NCBI GenBank assembly: GCA_021852225.1
Contig: JAJZOA010000322.1
Location: 1 to 17,859, forward strand
Length of the DNA: 17,859 nt
Origin: Planctomycetota bacterium
GTDB taxonomy: Bacteria > Planctomycetota > Phycisphaerae > WQYP01
Direction of reading: 5' to 3'
In this document: one piece after another, positions 6,349-14,968 of the stretch
Position numbering within the stretch: position 1 is the first letter of the stretch
Layout of the letters: every line of letters starts with the position of its first letter
Made by a program: the position numbers and the translations under genes
Notes under the pieces: generated by a model
Seen by the model: only the letters and a program-made list of their open reading frames with translations
The model's database searches: none
What the model was told of the DNA's origin: nothing

Positions 6349-8685
6349 ATGAATTTCCTTCGCCGATTTAAAGCACTTGCCTACATTCTGGTGCTTCTTA
6401 GCTTGGTTGGATTTACTTACGCTTCTGCGAATTACGGCTTGATGGCCATGGCCGTCGCCGCGGTGGGCATAAGCTGGTGGCTTGTGGAAAAGGGAGCCGC
6501 TCCGCCCGTCCCCCGATGGATCATCAATCTATCCGTCTTAACGATCGCGGTGATGTTGTTTTGGGAACTGGTTATTTATCGCCAGCCCAATCTGCTTTTG
6601 GGGCTGGGCCATTTTATTTTCGGCCTGGTCATCTGCAAACTTTTTGAAACCAAGACCAACCGGGACTATGGCCAGATCATGATTCTAAGTCTCCTGCTGG
6701 TGCTGTCCGGCGCGATTCTCAGTACATCGCCGGTTTTCGCCATGGTGTTGCTGCTTTATCTTGCCGCGGGACTTTACGTAAGTCTGATTTTTCATTTGCA
6801 GTGCGAAACTCAGCGGGCCATGGCCCGGCACGCGGGCGCAGACCTGATGATGACCGCGGCCGGACAGCAGAACGTGATTGCTCGAGATCTGCGCCGGTTA
6901 AGTGTGGGTATCGGCCTGTTTCTGTTTCTATTTGCCTGCCTTGTGTTTGTTCTGTTTCCGCGTTCCAGCGTCAATCAACTCTTTGCCAACTGGCAACTCA
7001 ATGGCGGTCCGGTGAAAACTGGATTTTCGCGGCACGTTACGATGGGCCAACTCGGAACGCTGCAACAGAGCAATGCCCGCGTAGCCGAAGTTGCGATTAC
7101 AAAAAATGGCAAAAATATCGGAAGTGAAGGGTATCAGCCATATTTTATTGGAGGAACCTTGAATGTATATGATGGGGCCACTCATGAATGGATTCGGTCG
7201 TACAATTCTATGCGTTCTAATCAGCGCGTTCACCTGATGGGCGGCGTGCCCGTGAACCTGGTTTCACCATCGCTTTACAATACGCAAGACGTAATTACCG
7301 AGAATTTCACCTTTGATCATCCCCAGGCCAATACGCTTTTCGCCATCGGACCAGCGGTGAAATTGTCCGGCAGGGGCCTCGGGCGGGTGCTTCGGTTGAG
7401 CGACGGCTCTATGATCTGCTCGCCAGTTCATTCCGGAGCAATCATCTATTCCGTAGCCACAGCGTTGAAATACAACCCGAAAATTATTGGTCCGCAGCGG
7501 CCCTCGCTTTTTCCCTCCGCCATGCGGTATCAGCCGTTTGATCTAAACTCCATGTCGCGCATTCATTCTGCGCCAATTCCGCAGCGGATCATCACATTGG
7601 CCAGAAAGGTGGCCGGGCCACTGTTAAAACTTAAACGCACGCCCGCAACCGAAGCCCGCGTGGATACGCTTCTGGCGGATCGTTTCTGTACCTGGCTTCG
7701 CGCCAATTACCCCTATTCCTTTGATATGACCCCCGTCGATTCAAACATGGACCCTACCGAAGACTTTCTCTTCAATAAACGGAAAATTGGCGGCTATTGT
7801 GAATTTTTCGCCTCTGCCATGGTCATGTTCTGTCGCAGTATGCACATTCCGGCCCGCATGGCGACCGGCTATCATGGCGGCGACTATAACCCGATTGCCG
7901 GTTATTACATTATCCGCCAGAAATTCGCCCACGCCTGGGTCCAGGTATTTATCCCGGGAAAAGGATGGTTAAATTATGATCCGTCGCCCGCGTCTTCCCT
8001 GACCAGCATTCAGCAGAAGCTGACCTGGTTCACTGAAATCGCTGATTTTTTTCAATGGGTCCGCCTCCAGTGGCTCCAAAGCATTATCGCATTCAATGAA
8101 TCCATGCGCCGCAATATTATTTTAAAAATTGAAATGCTCGGCAAAGCTGTCGGTCATACCGTTATGCAGTCGATCCATCACATTGAATTAATGATGCGAG
8201 TTCTTTTTACAGATCGGCATATTGGCGCAAGCGAACGGATTCTGTTTCTTATCGGCACACTGGGCGCGGTCGCCCTGGGATTGTTTTTTCTGCACCTGTG
8301 GCGAAAACAGCGACGAAGCCTGGTGGTGCAGATGGTCAAGGGAATGGAGCGCAGAATGCAGCGCCAATTAACGCGGGATCTGGCGTTTTTCGACCGGCTT
8401 GTGGAAATTCTTGAACGAATTGGCATCCAGCGCACCGATACCCAGACTCCCAGAGAATTCGTCTGCGCCGCAGCTGTCGCCGCTGGCAGCGAACTGCCCG
8501 AGGCTGACGAACTGGTTCGGATTTTTTACGATATTCGTTATGGCGGTCAGGATGTTTCTATTTCTGTAAGCACCCGTATTCGCGAGGCAATCGCGACACT
8601 CGACCGGCGCGTCCGGGGAATCAAGCCAATCATCCCCGTCTCGTCCGATCCACCAGTCGTTCCACCAAACCCTCACAGGACATAA
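6349..8685 (+). CDS. TgpA-like membrane transglutaminase (DUF3488 + transglutaminase core + DUF4129)
   Basis: Protein of 778 aa. Six or seven membrane segments fill residues 9 to about 203 (DUF3488-like). A long extracytoplasmic part follows with a transglutaminase/cysteine-protease core. Its triad is Cys484 in GGYCEFFASAMV, His528 in FAHAWVQVF and Asp544 in NYDPSPA. A further membrane segment lies at about 629-651, then a basic cytoplasmic tail with a DUF4129-like end (TPREFVCAA...DELVRIFYDIRYGG). The family includes P. aeruginosa TgpA, an essential periplasmic enzyme, but substrates are generally unknown. The start is supported by AGGCGG 7 nt upstream. The frequent family neighbours, a MoxR ATPase and a DUF58 protein, are not adjacent. 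It converges on the HAD gene with a 19-nt gap. Confidence 0.9.
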   Translation: MNFLRRFKALAYILVLLSLVGFTYASANYGLMAMAVAAVGISWWLVEKGAAPPVPRWIINLSVLTIAVMLFWELVIYRQPNLLLGLGHFIFGLVICKLFETKTNRDYGQIMILSLLLVLSGAILSTSPVFAMVLLLYLAAGLYVSLIFHLQCETQRAMARHAGADLMMTAAGQQNVIARDLRRLSVGIGLFLFLFACLVFVLFPRSSVNQLFANWQLNGGPVKTGFSRHVTMGQLGTLQQSNARVAEVAITKNGKNIGSEGYQPYFIGGTLNVYDGATHEWIRSYNSMRSNQRVHLMGGVPVNLVSPSLYNTQDVITENFTFDHPQANTLFAIGPAVKLSGRGLGRVLRLSDGSMICSPVHSGAIIYSVATALKYNPKIIGPQRPSLFPSAMRYQPFDLNSMSRIHSAPIPQRIITLARKVAGPLLKLKRTPATEARVDTLLADRFCTWLRANYPYSFDMTPVDSNMDPTEDFLFNKRKIGGYCEFFASAMVMFCRSMHIPARMATGYHGGDYNPIAGYYIIRQKFAHAWVQVFIPGKGWLNYDPSPASSLTSIQQKLTWFTEIADFFQWVRLQWLQSIIAFNESMRRNIILKIEMLGKAVGHTVMQSIHHIELMMRVLFTDRHIGASERILFLIGTLGAVALGLFFLHLWRKQRRSLVVQMVKGMERRMQRQLTRDLAFFDRLVEILERIGIQRTDTQTPREFVCAAAVAAGSELPEADELVRIFYDIRYGGQDVSISVSTRIREAIATLDRRVRGIKPIIPVSSDPPVVPPNPHRT

Positions 8686-8704
8686 TGCACAACCCGCCTG
8701 AAGC

Positions 8705-9613
8705 TTAACCGCGACCGGCGTCGCATTCTTTGAGCACCGCGGCAATCGCGGCCGCGACGCCGCTTTCCGATTGCTTAAGCGTGGTTCGTTTTGCGGCGGC
8801 TTTTACTTCCGCCGCGGCATTGTCCATGGCGAAGCTTAGCGCTGCGCCGCGCAGCATCGACATATCGTTGACATCATCCCCAATGGTCACCACACTTTCG
8901 GGGGCAATACCCATGCGCTGGCACAGACATTTCACACCGGTCCATTTATTTACGTCTGCGGCGAATACTTCAATGACATGGCAATCAAAAAGGGGTGCCC
9001 GCAAGGCTAGAAAACTGGCGCGTTCCGCAAATTTGGCATCTAATTCCTGAACGATGCGCGGGCTTTGGGGAAGATTCACCACAATGCCAGCGCGTAATAT
9101 GACTCCCGTCTGGCAGGCTTCTTTTTCATTAAGCAATGTGGCCTGCATTTTGTTTCGCAACAGCCATTCTTCGGTTGCCGCATGAATGGGACCGTGGCTG
9201 GTGATCACATAATGAATATTACCCGGCGCAGGCGTATCCACCAGCAGCAGCACGGCGTGCCCGAATTGGGCGAAAAAATCCACCAGTTCAGCCACCAGTT
9301 CCGGTGCCAGTCCGCGGGCCACACGCGTATGACCATCCGCAAGGCTGCTGATGGCAGCGCCCGTTACAAACACGCCTTCGCCGGTCAGTTCCAGCGGCGC
9401 GATAATATCCAGACTTTCGCGTGTACTCCGGCCGGTGCATACTGTCACCTCCAGGCCCATTCGTCGGGCTTCCGCTATCGCCTGTTGATCCTCCGTCGAA
9501 ATCTTGTGGGCGCGGGATATCAGCGTTCCGTCCAGATCGCATACAATCATGCGCCACGGACCAGCCGCTTTGTTTCTTCGTAACCGCACGCTGTCCAACA
9601 GTTGATCTTCCAT
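8705..9613 (-). CDS. HAD superfamily (Cof/IIB type) hydrolase, probable sugar-phosphate phosphatase
   Basis: Protein of up to 302 aa, cytoplasmic. HAD motif I is DLDGT (Asp26 nucleophile, Asp28), motif II is Thr60 in VCTGRS, the motif III lysine is likely Lys223 in VNKWTG, and motif IV is GDDVNDMSML (245-250). A large cap of roughly 90-200 residues lies between motifs II and III, as in class IIB Cof phosphatases acting on sugar phosphates or similar small phosphoesters. The exact substrate cannot be read. The start is uncertain. ATG at 9613 has GGAG directly touching it, too close for normal initiation. TTG at 9598 has GGAAG 8 nt upstream. A promoter at 9623-9650 would begin the mRNA almost at the ATG, allowing leaderless initiation. 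Confidence 0.9.
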   Translation of the reverse strand: MEDQLLDSVRLRRNKAAGPWRMIVCDLDGTLISRAHKISTEDQQAIAEARRMGLEVTVCTGRSTRESLDIIAPLELTGEGVFVTGAAISSLADGHTRVARGLAPELVAELVDFFAQFGHAVLLLVDTPAPGNIHYVITSHGPIHAATEEWLLRNKMQATLLNEKEACQTGVILRAGIVVNLPQSPRIVQELDAKFAERASFLALRAPLFDCHVIEVFAADVNKWTGVKCLCQRMGIAPESVVTIGDDVNDMSMLRGAALSFAMDNAAAEVKAAAKRTTLKQSESGVAAAIAAVLKECDAGRG

Positions 9614-9622
9614 CTCCGAAAG

Positions 9623-9650
9623 TTTATGCCAGCGCAGCCGGTTGCGTCAA
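9623..9650 (-). promoter_or_regulatory. Promoter very close to the HAD hydrolase start
   Basis: On the minus strand TTGACG (complement of 9645-9650, five of six consensus bases) is followed after 16 nt by CATAAA (complement of 9623-9628). An overlapping alternative -10, TAAACT, gives an 18-nt spacer. The predicted transcription start is at about 9613-9616, that is, at or within three bases of the annotated ATG. Confidence 0.5.
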
Positions 9651-9760
9651 AGGTGCCAACCCCTCCGTGGTTTAATTTCATCGGATAATGCGTATCATGC
9701 AGCCATATACGGTCTGGCAATCACGTTGTTCGTCGGCCGGTGGTATTTAGGAGTTTATTC

Positions 9761-10180
9761 ATGGCAGCTTCCCCCTCCGGTTCGGTTCCTTCGCAGCTTT
9801 CCTCCGCATTTGCCGCAGGCGTCGTCGGCGCGCTGGTGCTGTGCGGTGCTGCATGGCTGTTGGTTAAAATGCACATCTTTTCCCTGCTGCATTGCACCAT
9901 ATCACTTCCGATAGGCCGCGAATGGATATATTCGCGCCTGGTCTGGGGCGGAATCTTTGGTCTGTTTTTCGTACTGCCCATCTGGTCAGGAAAAACCGTT
10001 AGGCGCGGCCTCCTGTTTGGATTGCTTCCGTCGCTGTTCCAATTGTTTGTGGTTTTTCCGCTCCTTCTTCACCAGCGGGTCATGGGGTTGAATTTTGGTT
10101 ATACCACGCCGCTTTTTGTAGTGGTGCTGAATCTGCTCTGGGGTCTTGCCACTGCGGGTTGGCTGGCCATGCTGGGATAA
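9761..10180 (+). CDS. Small four-helix integral membrane protein, unknown function
   Basis: Protein of 139 aa that I do not recognise. Hydrophobic stretches suggest four membrane helices: SSAFAAGVVGALVLCGAAW, LVWGGIFGLFFVLPIW, GLLFGLLPSLFQLFVVFPLLL and TPLFVVVLNLLWGLATAGW. Short loops contain Arg/Lys, for example SGKTVRRG, and a conserved-looking GLNFGYTTPL before the last helix. The start at 9761 is chosen because TAGGAG lies 7 nt upstream; an in-frame ATG at 9740 lacks one. It is divergent from the HAD gene with 147 nt between, and 192 nt before the phosphoesterase, so no operon partner is evident. Confidence 0.75.
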   Translation: MAASPSGSVPSQLSSAFAAGVVGALVLCGAAWLLVKMHIFSLLHCTISLPIGREWIYSRLVWGGIFGLFFVLPIWSGKTVRRGLLFGLLPSLFQLFVVFPLLLHQRVMGLNFGYTTPLFVVVLNLLWGLATAGWLAMLG

Positions 10181-10372
10181 TGCCATTCCCAATGACGGAG
10201 GTTGGATTTACTCAATTTTAACAATTGCTCATCAGAATGACCGCCAGGCCGCATAGAAATGGGCGGCCCGAATACGTTCGGATACATTGTTGAAGGCCCG
10301 CTGGCATTATTTTCGCGCCAGGGCCGTCCCGGACCTGATTAAAAAAATATCCCCTTGAACCAAGGAGTTCCG
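10181..10372. promoter_or_regulatory. Leader region of the phosphoesterase gene with small hairpins
   Basis: No gene is present. Three small inverted repeats occur: CAATT-TTAAC-AATTG near 10214-10228, CCGAA-TACG-TTCGG at 10268-10281, and CTGGC...GCCAG near 10299-10319. None is followed by a T run, so I do not call a terminator. No convincing -35/-10 pair was found. Confidence 0.3.
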
Positions 10373-13108
10373 ATGAAAGTTCGATTCTTTGCCTGCCAAA
10401 CCTCCACCGCCACCGCTTTTGCTGGAATTATTCTAATGGCGGCATTCGGCTTGCCTTTACTTTCTGTCCACGCGTCCATCCCCGGCGGGCGCAGTGGTTC
10501 CAAGGTTCTGCTGCCCAGTGGGCGGGCACTTGCCCCGGCCGGCCGTTTGGTTGCCACCCCCAACTTCGCAGTGAATGTCGTGGTGTCCGCGGGAAAGGTC
10601 GTGGTTGCGGCCTCCGGTGCGTCGCAGACGCATTCCGTGAGTCTGTTTGACGCTGCATCCCTTAAGCCGGTCGCACAGCTTTTATTGTTTCGGCAAAAGC
10701 CCTGGTGGAGTAAAGTGATTCATGGGATTAACCATCAAAGCCTGTTTCAAGGCATGTTCGCAGGTCCGGGGGGGAATATTTACGTCGCTGGCGGCTGCAG
10801 TGATGATATTCTCGTTCTCCATGCAGTCGCTGAAAAGTTTCGGCTTATCCGGCGATTTGCCCTTCATGGCCAACCATTCCCCGCCACGCAATATCCCTAT
10901 GAATACCAGGGGCCGCATGGTGGAACCCGGCTCTTCTATCCTGATTCCGTCGCAGTTGGTGCCACTGGCCACCACATTTTCGCCACAGGTTTACTGAGCA
11001 ACGCCGTGGCGCGAATCAACCTGACCAGCGGCCGGGTGCAATATGCCAATTGCGGTCCATTTCCTTTTCAGGTTGCCGTTGCCAACCATGGCCACCTGCT
11101 GGTTGTGAGCAACTGGGGAGGCAACAGTCTCTCGGTACTGAACGCACAAAATCTCAAACCGCTTGGCCGCATTTCCCTCGGACCGCGCACCGGGCCGCAA
11201 AATCAGTTGCCGGGCGTTCATCCCACCGCCATAGTACCCGTCGGAAACTCCTCGCAACTGTGGGTTGCCTGCGCCAACACCGATGTGCTGGTGAAAGTCG
11301 ACGCCGTAAAGCTTAAAGCCATCGGACTGGCGGTGGACCTTCCGTACGCCGGCGCACCGCCCGGAACTTTTCCCGACGCCCTGGCAATTCAAGGCAAATA
11401 TCTCTTTGCCGCCAACAGTGGAAACAATGATGTTGCCGTATTTGACGCAGCCTCTGGAAAATCGCTTGGCCTTATTCCCACCGCTTGGTACCCCACCAGT
11501 CTGGCCGTAAAGGGTGGCAATCTTTTTGTTGCCTGTGCCAAAGGTCTGGGCAGCGGTCCGGGGACATACCAGCACTGGATAGGCGACTCGATGAGCGGCT
11601 CACTGGAGAAAATTCCGCTGCGGAATCTGTCAATCGACCTGGCGGCCTGGACACATACCGCGCTGGCTGATAACGGGTTTACTAGCCATCAGCGGGCGGC
11701 GCGCCGCCGGCACAATTCCCGCGTGGCACTATTTATTCACAAGCATATCCGTCATGTCGTCTTTATTCTGCGGGAAAATAAAACTTTTGATGAAGACTTC
11801 GGTGCCTATCGCCCCGCCGGCAAATGGGCTGACCCGAAATTAGACCTGTACAACGGTCATGAACTGCCCAATCTTTACAACTTGGCCCGCCGATCCGCGC
11901 TCTGTGTTAATTTTTATGTCGATGGCGAAGTCACCGCACAGGGGCATCAGTGGACGACCAGTGCCGAGGATTCTGATTTTGTGCAGCGCACCTGGCCAAT
12001 GTATTATTCCGGTCGCGGAATGGTGCCCGGTCCTGGCTGGACCCAGAGCCTCGGAGGCAATGCGGGTAAAAGCGGCAACGGCTTTGGCGACGGGGATAAC
12101 CCGTTCAGCGCATCAGAAAATCTTTCAGTACTGGGCCACTGGGCAAATCCATGGATTACTTATCCACAGGGAATGTTTCTTTTCAATAACCTGTTAACCC
12201 ATCATAAAAGTTTTATGGACTTCGGCGAATTTGCCGCGCGTAATCAGGCCGGTGATATTTCCGCCGCCATGCGCCGGCACATGTCCGCGAAATCCGCCGC
12301 TTGGGACCTGTTTATTCTGGACACCAATCGCGCCGCGGTTGTAACGCGCTATATCGCCGCGCATCAGAGCCATCTTCCAGATTGCATGTATATTTGGCTT
12401 CCGGATGATCACACCGCTGGCGGCACGCCGGGTTATTACACTCCGGATTATTACGTCGCCAACAACGACCGGGCAACCGGCCAGATTATCGCGGCTTTAA
12501 GTCGTCTGCCCGCCTGGCGGCATACCCTCGTCATCATCACCGAAGACGACGCGCAGTCCGGTGCCGACCATATCGACGCCCACCGTAGTCTCGCTTTGTT
12601 GGTTAGCCCTTGGATAAAGCCGGCTTGTCTGGTTACACACCGTTACTCGCAGATCGATCTGACCCGCATCATTGAGTGCGTCTGCCACATGCCCGCAATG
12701 TCTCAATGGGATGCGAATGGACGGTTGATTTCCGGCATCTGGACACACAGACCTCATCTGGCACCGATTCTGGCTCTGGCCATTGGCGTGCCCAAACAGT
12801 TGAATCCCGGCCATGTACCGGCCATGCGGCGCCTTCGTTTCAAGGCCGGCAGCGATGGCCAGTGGCTTTCACCAGAATGGCTCAAAGCACATGGAATTGG
12901 CTCGCGACTTGGCCATTCACTTCCGGCTTTTACGCCTACGGCGCTTGGGAAAATCCCCGGTCCTGAACAAATGCGGCAGGAATGGATTATTTCCAGGGGG
13001 CGCGTCAGTTATCAGAATGTGATGGCCTATATTCATCAGCTTGCAGCGCGTGAACATCGCCCATTATCAGCATTTGTCGCCACCACTGATGCCGACGACG
13101 GCGATTGA
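10373..13108 (+). CDS. Secreted YncE-like beta-propeller fused to an alkaline-phosphatase-type phosphoesterase
   Basis: Protein of 911 aa. Residues 1 to about 34 form a signal peptide ending in SVHAS. Residues of about 60-430 are repeated beta-propeller blades of the YVTN/YncE kind (for example YLFAANSGNNDVAVFDAASG and LVVSNWGGNSLSVL). From about 460 a phosphoesterase domain (PF04185-like, alkaline phosphatase superfamily) begins with VVFILRENKTFDEDFG, Glu468/Asn469 being likely metal ligands. It continues with GHQW (His525), WLPDDHTAG (Asp678, Asp679, His680) and ITEDDAQSGADHIDAHRS (Asp725/Asp726, His733, His737). This matches the known bifunctional YncE/alkaline phosphatase family architecture, likely releasing phosphate from esters outside the cytoplasm. 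The start at 10373 has AAGGAG 5 nt upstream; a TTG six codons earlier lies before this site. The MFS gene follows after 74 nt. Confidence 0.9.
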   Translation: MKVRFFACQTSTATAFAGIILMAAFGLPLLSVHASIPGGRSGSKVLLPSGRALAPAGRLVATPNFAVNVVVSAGKVVVAASGASQTHSVSLFDAASLKPVAQLLLFRQKPWWSKVIHGINHQSLFQGMFAGPGGNIYVAGGCSDDILVLHAVAEKFRLIRRFALHGQPFPATQYPYEYQGPHGGTRLFYPDSVAVGATGHHIFATGLLSNAVARINLTSGRVQYANCGPFPFQVAVANHGHLLVVSNWGGNSLSVLNAQNLKPLGRISLGPRTGPQNQLPGVHPTAIVPVGNSSQLWVACANTDVLVKVDAVKLKAIGLAVDLPYAGAPPGTFPDALAIQGKYLFAANSGNNDVAVFDAASGKSLGLIPTAWYPTSLAVKGGNLFVACAKGLGSGPGTYQHWIGDSMSGSLEKIPLRNLSIDLAAWTHTALADNGFTSHQRAARRRHNSRVALFIHKHIRHVVFILRENKTFDEDFGAYRPAGKWADPKLDLYNGHELPNLYNLARRSALCVNFYVDGEVTAQGHQWTTSAEDSDFVQRTWPMYYSGRGMVPGPGWTQSLGGNAGKSGNGFGDGDNPFSASENLSVLGHWANPWITYPQGMFLFNNLLTHHKSFMDFGEFAARNQAGDISAAMRRHMSAKSAAWDLFILDTNRAAVVTRYIAAHQSHLPDCMYIWLPDDHTAGGTPGYYTPDYYVANNDRATGQIIAALSRLPAWRHTLVIITEDDAQSGADHIDAHRSLALLVSPWIKPACLVTHRYSQIDLTRIIECVCHMPAMSQWDANGRLISGIWTHRPHLAPILALAIGVPKQLNPGHVPAMRRLRFKAGSDGQWLSPEWLKAHGIGSRLGHSLPAFTPTALGKIPGPEQMRQEWIISRGRVSYQNVMAYIHQLAAREHRPLSAFVATTDADDGD

Positions 13109-13182
13109 AACTCTCTGCCGTTTCAAGTGCCTTGCGTTGAATCCTGCCTCGCGCGGCGGTATTTATAAAGGACGAACATTCT

Positions 13183-14598
13183 GTGAGCGAACTTCTCGAT
13201 CAGATGGATCGTGCTCCAATGACCAGCCTTCATCGACGGCTCGCCTGGGCCGCCGGACTGGGCATTTTTCTGGACGGTTACGACCTGGTCATCATCGGAG
13301 TTGTGCTCGTGCAGCTTAAGGCACAGTGGCATCTGTCGCCTCACCAGATTGGAATTTTGGGCAGCGCCGCTTTGGCCGGTGCCTTTGTCGGTGCTCTTGC
13401 CGGCGGACGAATTGCCGATCGCTACGGCCGCAAAGCCGTTTACATTATTGATCTTCTTACATTTCTCGTGGCAGCGGTTCTTTGCGGCCTTTCCTGGAAT
13501 CTTTATTCGCTGGCAATCTTTCGCTTTATTCTGGGTGTCGGCGTGGGAGCGGATTATCCGATCAGTGCGACCTATCTGGCTGAATTCATGCCAGCAAAGC
13601 GGCGCGGGTCCATTTTGTCCTGGACCTTCGGGCTGTGGGTTTTTGGTGCCATCGCAGCTGGACTGATTGGCTTTATCTGTCTGCGGGACCCGGCCAATGG
13701 CTGGCGGTGGATGTTTATTTTTGGGGCGCTGCCGGCCACTTTCGTCGTGTACCTGCGAGGCAGCCTTCCCGAATCTCCCCGCTGGTACTTGCGCAATAAT
13801 CAGCCCGAAAAAGCCGCGCAGGTTATAGCCCGCCTGAACCCGGTCATTCATCCAGCCGAAATTCAGCGTATGCTGCGGGAGTTGCCGTTAACTTCATCCG
13901 CCCGCGTCAGCCCGCTACGACTTTTCCGTCCACCACTGCTTCGTTCCACGCTGCTGGTGTGCCTCCCATGGTTCGTCATGGATCTCGTTGGCTATTACCT
14001 GACAATTTACACGCCCCTTATTCTCGGCCAGCTTGGTTTCGGTTCCGCTGGCGATCGCGTGCTTGGCGGCGCAATTCTGAACATGTCATTTCTGCTCGGC
14101 TATATTCCGCTCGCCTTGTTCATTGACAAAATTGGCAGAATCTGGCCACAGATCATCGGATTTCTCGGCAGTGCAGTCGCATTGTGGCTTGTCGGCATGG
14201 CGTCGGTTCACGTCCATCGCGTCGCTCATGTCGTCGCCGGCCACACCGCCTTTATCATGCAGGCGAGCGCAGGTACGCTGGCGGTCATTTTTATCGGAAT
14301 GCTCCTGTCACAAATTACCAATAGCTTCGGACCTGGCAATACCACCTATATACTCGCATCTGAAGTTTATCCGACTGACGTGCGCGCCACCGGCCATGGT
14401 TTTGCCACTGCCTTTTCGCGGCTCGGAGCCGTGGCCAGCACCTTCATTTTGCCGATCATACAGGTGCGAATAACGCAACAGCATTTCTTTTTCCTGCTCG
14501 GTGCCCTGTCCGCAATTGGTGGTGCCCTCACCTGGCTCTTCCGAGTCAATACCACCGCCAAGCCGCTGTTACAGGACGTTTCGGCACCTGATCTTTAA
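13183..14598 (+). CDS. MFS transporter, sugar/metabolite:proton symporter type
   Basis: Protein of 471 aa with about 12 membrane helices. Family signatures are DGYDLVIIG in helix 1, the motif A loop GGRIADRYGRKAVY between helices 2 and 3, the GVGVGADYPISATYLAEFMPAKRRG region, PESPRWYL before the central loop, and EVYPTDVRATGHGFATAFSRLGA in the second half. These place it in the sugar (and other) transporter branch, close to the metabolite:H+ and aromatic acid:H+ symporters. The substrate is not predictable from this. It uses a GTG start at 13183 with AAAGGA about 10 nt upstream; no ATG nearby is better placed. It lies 74 nt after the secreted phosphoesterase on the same strand, so uptake of a product of that enzyme is possible but unproven. 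Confidence 0.9.
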   Translation: MSELLDQMDRAPMTSLHRRLAWAAGLGIFLDGYDLVIIGVVLVQLKAQWHLSPHQIGILGSAALAGAFVGALAGGRIADRYGRKAVYIIDLLTFLVAAVLCGLSWNLYSLAIFRFILGVGVGADYPISATYLAEFMPAKRRGSILSWTFGLWVFGAIAAGLIGFICLRDPANGWRWMFIFGALPATFVVYLRGSLPESPRWYLRNNQPEKAAQVIARLNPVIHPAEIQRMLRELPLTSSARVSPLRLFRPPLLRSTLLVCLPWFVMDLVGYYLTIYTPLILGQLGFGSAGDRVLGGAILNMSFLLGYIPLALFIDKIGRIWPQIIGFLGSAVALWLVGMASVHVHRVAHVVAGHTAFIMQASAGTLAVIFIGMLLSQITNSFGPGNTTYILASEVYPTDVRATGHGFATAFSRLGAVASTFILPIIQVRITQQHFFFLLGALSAIGGALTWLFRVNTTAKPLLQDVSAPDL

Positions 14599-14679
14599 TT
14601 AAAGACAAATGCTTCGCCGCGTCATTTTCGATTTTTAAATATGCTGATTAAGTCAGCACGCTATCGCTGCGCGTCTTCG

Positions 14680-14695
14680 AATCGGCAGGCCGATT
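14680..14695. repeat. Perfect 16-bp palindrome
   Basis: AATCGGC-AG-GCCGATT is exactly self-complementary apart from the central AG. A two-base loop is too tight for a full RNA hairpin, so a dimeric DNA-binding site is more likely than a terminator. It sits 24 nt before the candidate kinase promoter. Confidence 0.35.
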
Positions 14696-14718
14696 GGCGA
14701 GTGCGGGTTCCAGCCCGG

Positions 14719-14746
14719 TTGGATTTTGCAATCTGCATCCGATAAA
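14719..14746 (+). promoter_or_regulatory. Possible promoter of the kinase-like gene
   Basis: TTGGAT at 14719-14724 and GATAAA at 14741-14746 are separated by 16 nt. Matches to consensus are three and four of six. It is the best pair I see in the 370-nt gap, but it is not strong. Confidence 0.3.
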
Positions 14747-14968
14747 ATTCATCGTTATCAGGCGTATCTGGGGCTTCCCTGGCCACGGCAATTTGCGAGC
14801 TTAAAACTCTCATGGATTTGCCTTGCCGCCTCCGATGAAAGATAGGTTACAGGCCCCGGAGACTTGCCTGCCGCGATCCGACCTATGATATCGGCGATTC
14901 GCCGCAGCTCGGATTTGCCAGACGCATGGGAGGGCCTGAGGCGTCTATTTTTCAGAAGGTGATTTTCC

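Larger units (their letters stand above)
14599..14968. other. Long intergenic leader between transporter and kinase genes
   Basis: These 370 nt hold no gene I can support. They contain the stem TGCTGA-TTAAG-TCAGCA at 14642-14658, the 16-bp palindrome AATCGGCAGGCCGATT at 14680-14695, and CGGG...CCCG near 14704-14717. None has a T run suitable for intrinsic termination after the transporter. A minus-strand frame of 70 codons starts on the same CATG as the kinase start and is probably chance. If the promoter at 14719-14746 is real, the kinase mRNA has a leader of about 215 nt. Confidence 0.5.

Noticed and set aside
10355..10372. TTG start six codons upstream of the phosphoesterase ATG
   Set aside because: The AAGGAG ribosome binding site lies downstream of this TTG and fits the ATG at 10373.
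10991..11575. Minus-strand frame of 194 codons inside the phosphoesterase gene
   Set aside because: Fully antisense to the beta-propeller coding region; its Gly-rich composition reflects the opposite strand's repeats.
13123..13851. Minus-strand frame of 242 codons opposite the MFS transporter
   Set aside because: Hydrophilic shadow of a membrane protein coding region; the plus-strand frame has all the transporter motifs.
14700..14730. tRNA-like GGGTTCCAGCCC sequence in the 370-nt gap
   Set aside because: Resembles a T arm, but no acceptor, D or anticodon stems can be formed around it.
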